Assembly: GCA_002686445.1 (NCBI GenBank)
Contig: NZCO01000044.1
Location: 1 to 14,810, forward strand
Reading direction: 5' to 3'
Source of the DNA: a bacterium
GTDB taxonomy: Bacteria; Patescibacteriota; Andersenbacteria; UBA10190
Length of the DNA: 14,810 nt
The notes under the pieces were generated by a model, which was given only the letters and a program-made list of their open reading frames with translations, was not told where the DNA came from and did not search any database. The position numbers and the translations under genes are program-made. Positions 14,501 to 14,810 of the stretch are shown here, in pieces (the first letter of the stretch is position 1; each line of letters opens with the position of its first letter).

Positions 14501-14810
14501 ACTTCCGGTGGTAACCTCCAACTAGACGGTACCGGTGAATTCCACGGCACAACGCTCGGCATTAACAATGATGCAGATGCTGACAGTATCTTCACAGTTG
14601 GCAGTGCCGCCGCTGGTCAAGCCGGTGATGATCTCTACTGGGGTGATGACTTGCTTTGTGATGTTTCAGCTAGTAATTGTGGTACCGGTGGTGGCGTCTC
14701 TGACCTCCAAGGCGCCTACGACGGTGGTAACAGCATCGAAATCCTCCCTGCTACCGGTTCTACTGTCATAACAGAGACTACAGCTACAGCTAGTCAGACT
14801 ACTGACTTAC
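11567..14810 (+). CDS. Giant surface protein with tandem MerR-like DNA-binding head and one transmembrane helix (3' end outside window)
   Basis: The frame is open from ATG 11567 to the right edge (over 1,080 codons) with no stop; an in-frame TAG at 11555 rules out an earlier start. Residues 12-58 and 64-110 are two MerR/excisionase-type helix-turn-helix units: IGEAAKILGVSVATVRRWEKDG, with the wing KGGHRLF, and ISDVAVELGVSASTLRRYEEQG, with the wing AKGERVY. A basic linker (LPRRARKGR) leads to one transmembrane helix (about 188-207), so the head should be cytoplasmic. The rest is extracellular: Thr, Ser, Asp and Gly-rich beta-type sequence with four VGIGT..SP-like motifs and scattered Cys pairs. 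Similar modules occur in phage tail fibres and in giant Patescibacterial surface proteins. The DNA-binding head may sense surface events or be a structural anchor; this is inference. Codon style changes sharply between modules. Confidence 0.92.
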   Translation, partial: MSQDNSTPSQQLVSIGEAAKILGVSVATVRRWEKDGRIAARRTKGGHRLFATPDLRRVVANKPLTISDVAVELGVSASTLRRYEEQGHIHPQRNAKGERVYTRETIDEYHRGQQRAAQGLIVPDTTADAATERVLEPAATTGVRRLRIAHVGPTTRITEEVDTTFRTTANKLDVQKLPRRARKGRSTVLLRPVMAFSLLLLLSAFLLRGGGEAGLNGSVSSELPLLPSSGGEDGEVLALSASDVRAFFEVNSPSFFNDHVQTGKLAVSDVLRIENEVEALGVDVDLGEGSIFATNIVNSINDQTGDLELVGGDGITVTDLTITNTATGFTGVAVGSQTATADGSDDVLNVKAGTGVKITLNKEDDSLTIATDGTSSTTDTTYTAGDDLDLSATDVFSLESELNSVSTINFTGTGKITSLDEIDGTTESTLESALDIAGDISGTGLTAVTIGADKVLESHLKAIDSASDEECLTYETTTGDFEWQACSGSSSTLQIAYDTGNSIEILPATGSTVITETTATASQTTDLLQLTILPATGGDTSGDALQITLDAADATSSTGTGVHIIVDQSQATGDLILAEDDGGVDLFRVEDDGATTISAAGAVTTALTITDTDFTNALSIGDNDITGTAYQLTATSGDLDFSSTSDGFNFSLGGGAADDFIVDTTTLVVESDNDRVGIGTAAPSRLFEVSSSSNTYSLINSTTGTEDAYVLFENSGDGANAWAAGRSNGDDFQIKHSTGAAFGSGANSTRLTINSSGLVGVGTTTPESLLNVESSTGGVVTLSSSDTTITDGSILGQIDFQAPDEADGTDAILVGASIWAEADDTFAADNNATELVFATGASEAATERMRIDQNGNVGIGTGSPSDALEVEGYVRADRYYFDVSGTYIDRPSGTGRVRFSDSIDVTGTTDSFFRSGNVGIGDTSPEALLEIQGAEATDAVVWLDADDGDDSGDSWSLESEATGNDFTINTESTEVFNLTSGGNLQLDGTGEFHGTTLGINNDADADSIFTVGSAAAGQAGDDLYWGDDLLCDVSASNCGTGGGVSDLQGAYDGGNSIEILPATGSTVITETTATASQTTDL
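13052..13148 (+). repeat. Long module repeat, copy 1 (inside the giant surface gene)
   Basis: This encodes AYDTGNSIEILPATGSTVIT and onward (residue 496 on). It matches the stretch at 14714-14810 at about 85 of 97 positions by my count, mostly differing at third codon positions. The spacing between copies is 1,662 bp, exactly 554 codons. Confidence 0.9.
13592..14341 (+). repeat. Four VGIGT..SP-type motifs in the giant surface gene
   Basis: The motifs are VGIGTAAP (from 13592), VGVGTTTP (13841), NVGIGTGSP (14132) and NVGIGDTSP (14315), at residues about 676, 759, 856 and 917. They are spaced 83, 98 and 61 residues apart (Val to Val), so the modules are of unequal length. The motif is frequent in tail-fibre-like and surface proteins and usually opens a beta-rich module. 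Confidence 0.8.
14714..14810 (+). repeat. Long module repeat, copy 2 (cut by the window edge)
   Basis: This encodes AYDGGNSIEILPATGSTVIT and onward (residue 1050 on), nearly identical to 13052-13148. The last 30 or so bases are identical to copy 1. The repeat probably continues beyond the window. Confidence 0.9.

Noticed and set aside
11497..14595. Several minus-strand frames of 60-150 codons opposite the giant gene
   Set aside because: They are low-complexity Ser/Pro/Val shadows of a long repetitive coding frame on the plus strand that lacks a stop in the window.
13049..14810. CRISPR array or mobile element repeats
   Set aside because: The repeats are in frame, protein-coding and far apart; there are no short regular spacers, transposase or terminal inverted repeats.

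Overview
The window looks like a chromosomal segment of a Candidate Phyla Radiation (Patescibacteria-like) bacterium. This is an inference. It rests on a membrane pyrophosphatase, a very divergent F1 ATPase cluster, few Shine-Dalgarno sequences, and a huge surface protein built of modules around a VGIGT..SP motif, a style I associate with that group. G+C is roughly balanced by eye. TAA and TAG are the usual stops, with one TGA stop (atpF) and no in-frame TGA in any gene, so UGA does not appear to be recoded.

Left part (1-5534, all on +): the charged tail of an unidentified protein; a K+-dependent-type membrane pyrophosphatase (hppA) ending in a strong terminator; a four-helix membrane protein with its own promoter and terminator; trigger factor (tig); a single-pass coiled-coil membrane protein; and an ATP synthase epsilon-like subunit (atpC).

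Middle part (5470-11009, all on -): a tightly packed F1-like operon. In transcription order it encodes an exported protein with a C-terminal two-helix hairpin, a b-like coiled coil without a membrane anchor, a short delta-like subunit, alpha, gamma and beta. Most neighbours overlap. Epsilon lies on the opposite strand and overlaps the end of beta tail-to-tail by 65 nt. No subunit a and no standard subunit c is visible. The place of c is taken by the exported protein, whose hairpin has a c-like cytoplasmic loop (GRNP) and matching topology but no acidic residue for ion transport. Together this suggests an F1 motor coupled to something other than a normal proton channel, possibly an extracellular domain. 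The catalytic and arginine-finger residues are kept, while the DELSEED-type contact in beta and the C-terminus of gamma have diverged.

Right part (11045-14810): a gap of about 500 nt with no clear gene, then a divergently transcribed open frame from 11567 that runs off the right edge (over 1,080 codons). It encodes two tandem MerR-like helix-turn-helix domains, a single transmembrane helix, and a giant repetitive Thr/Ser/Asp-rich extracellular region. A DNA-binding cytoplasmic head on a giant surface fibre is unusual. Its place back-to-back with the F1-like operon, whose membrane partner also carries an exported fibre-like domain, makes this pair of transcription units the most interesting part of the window.
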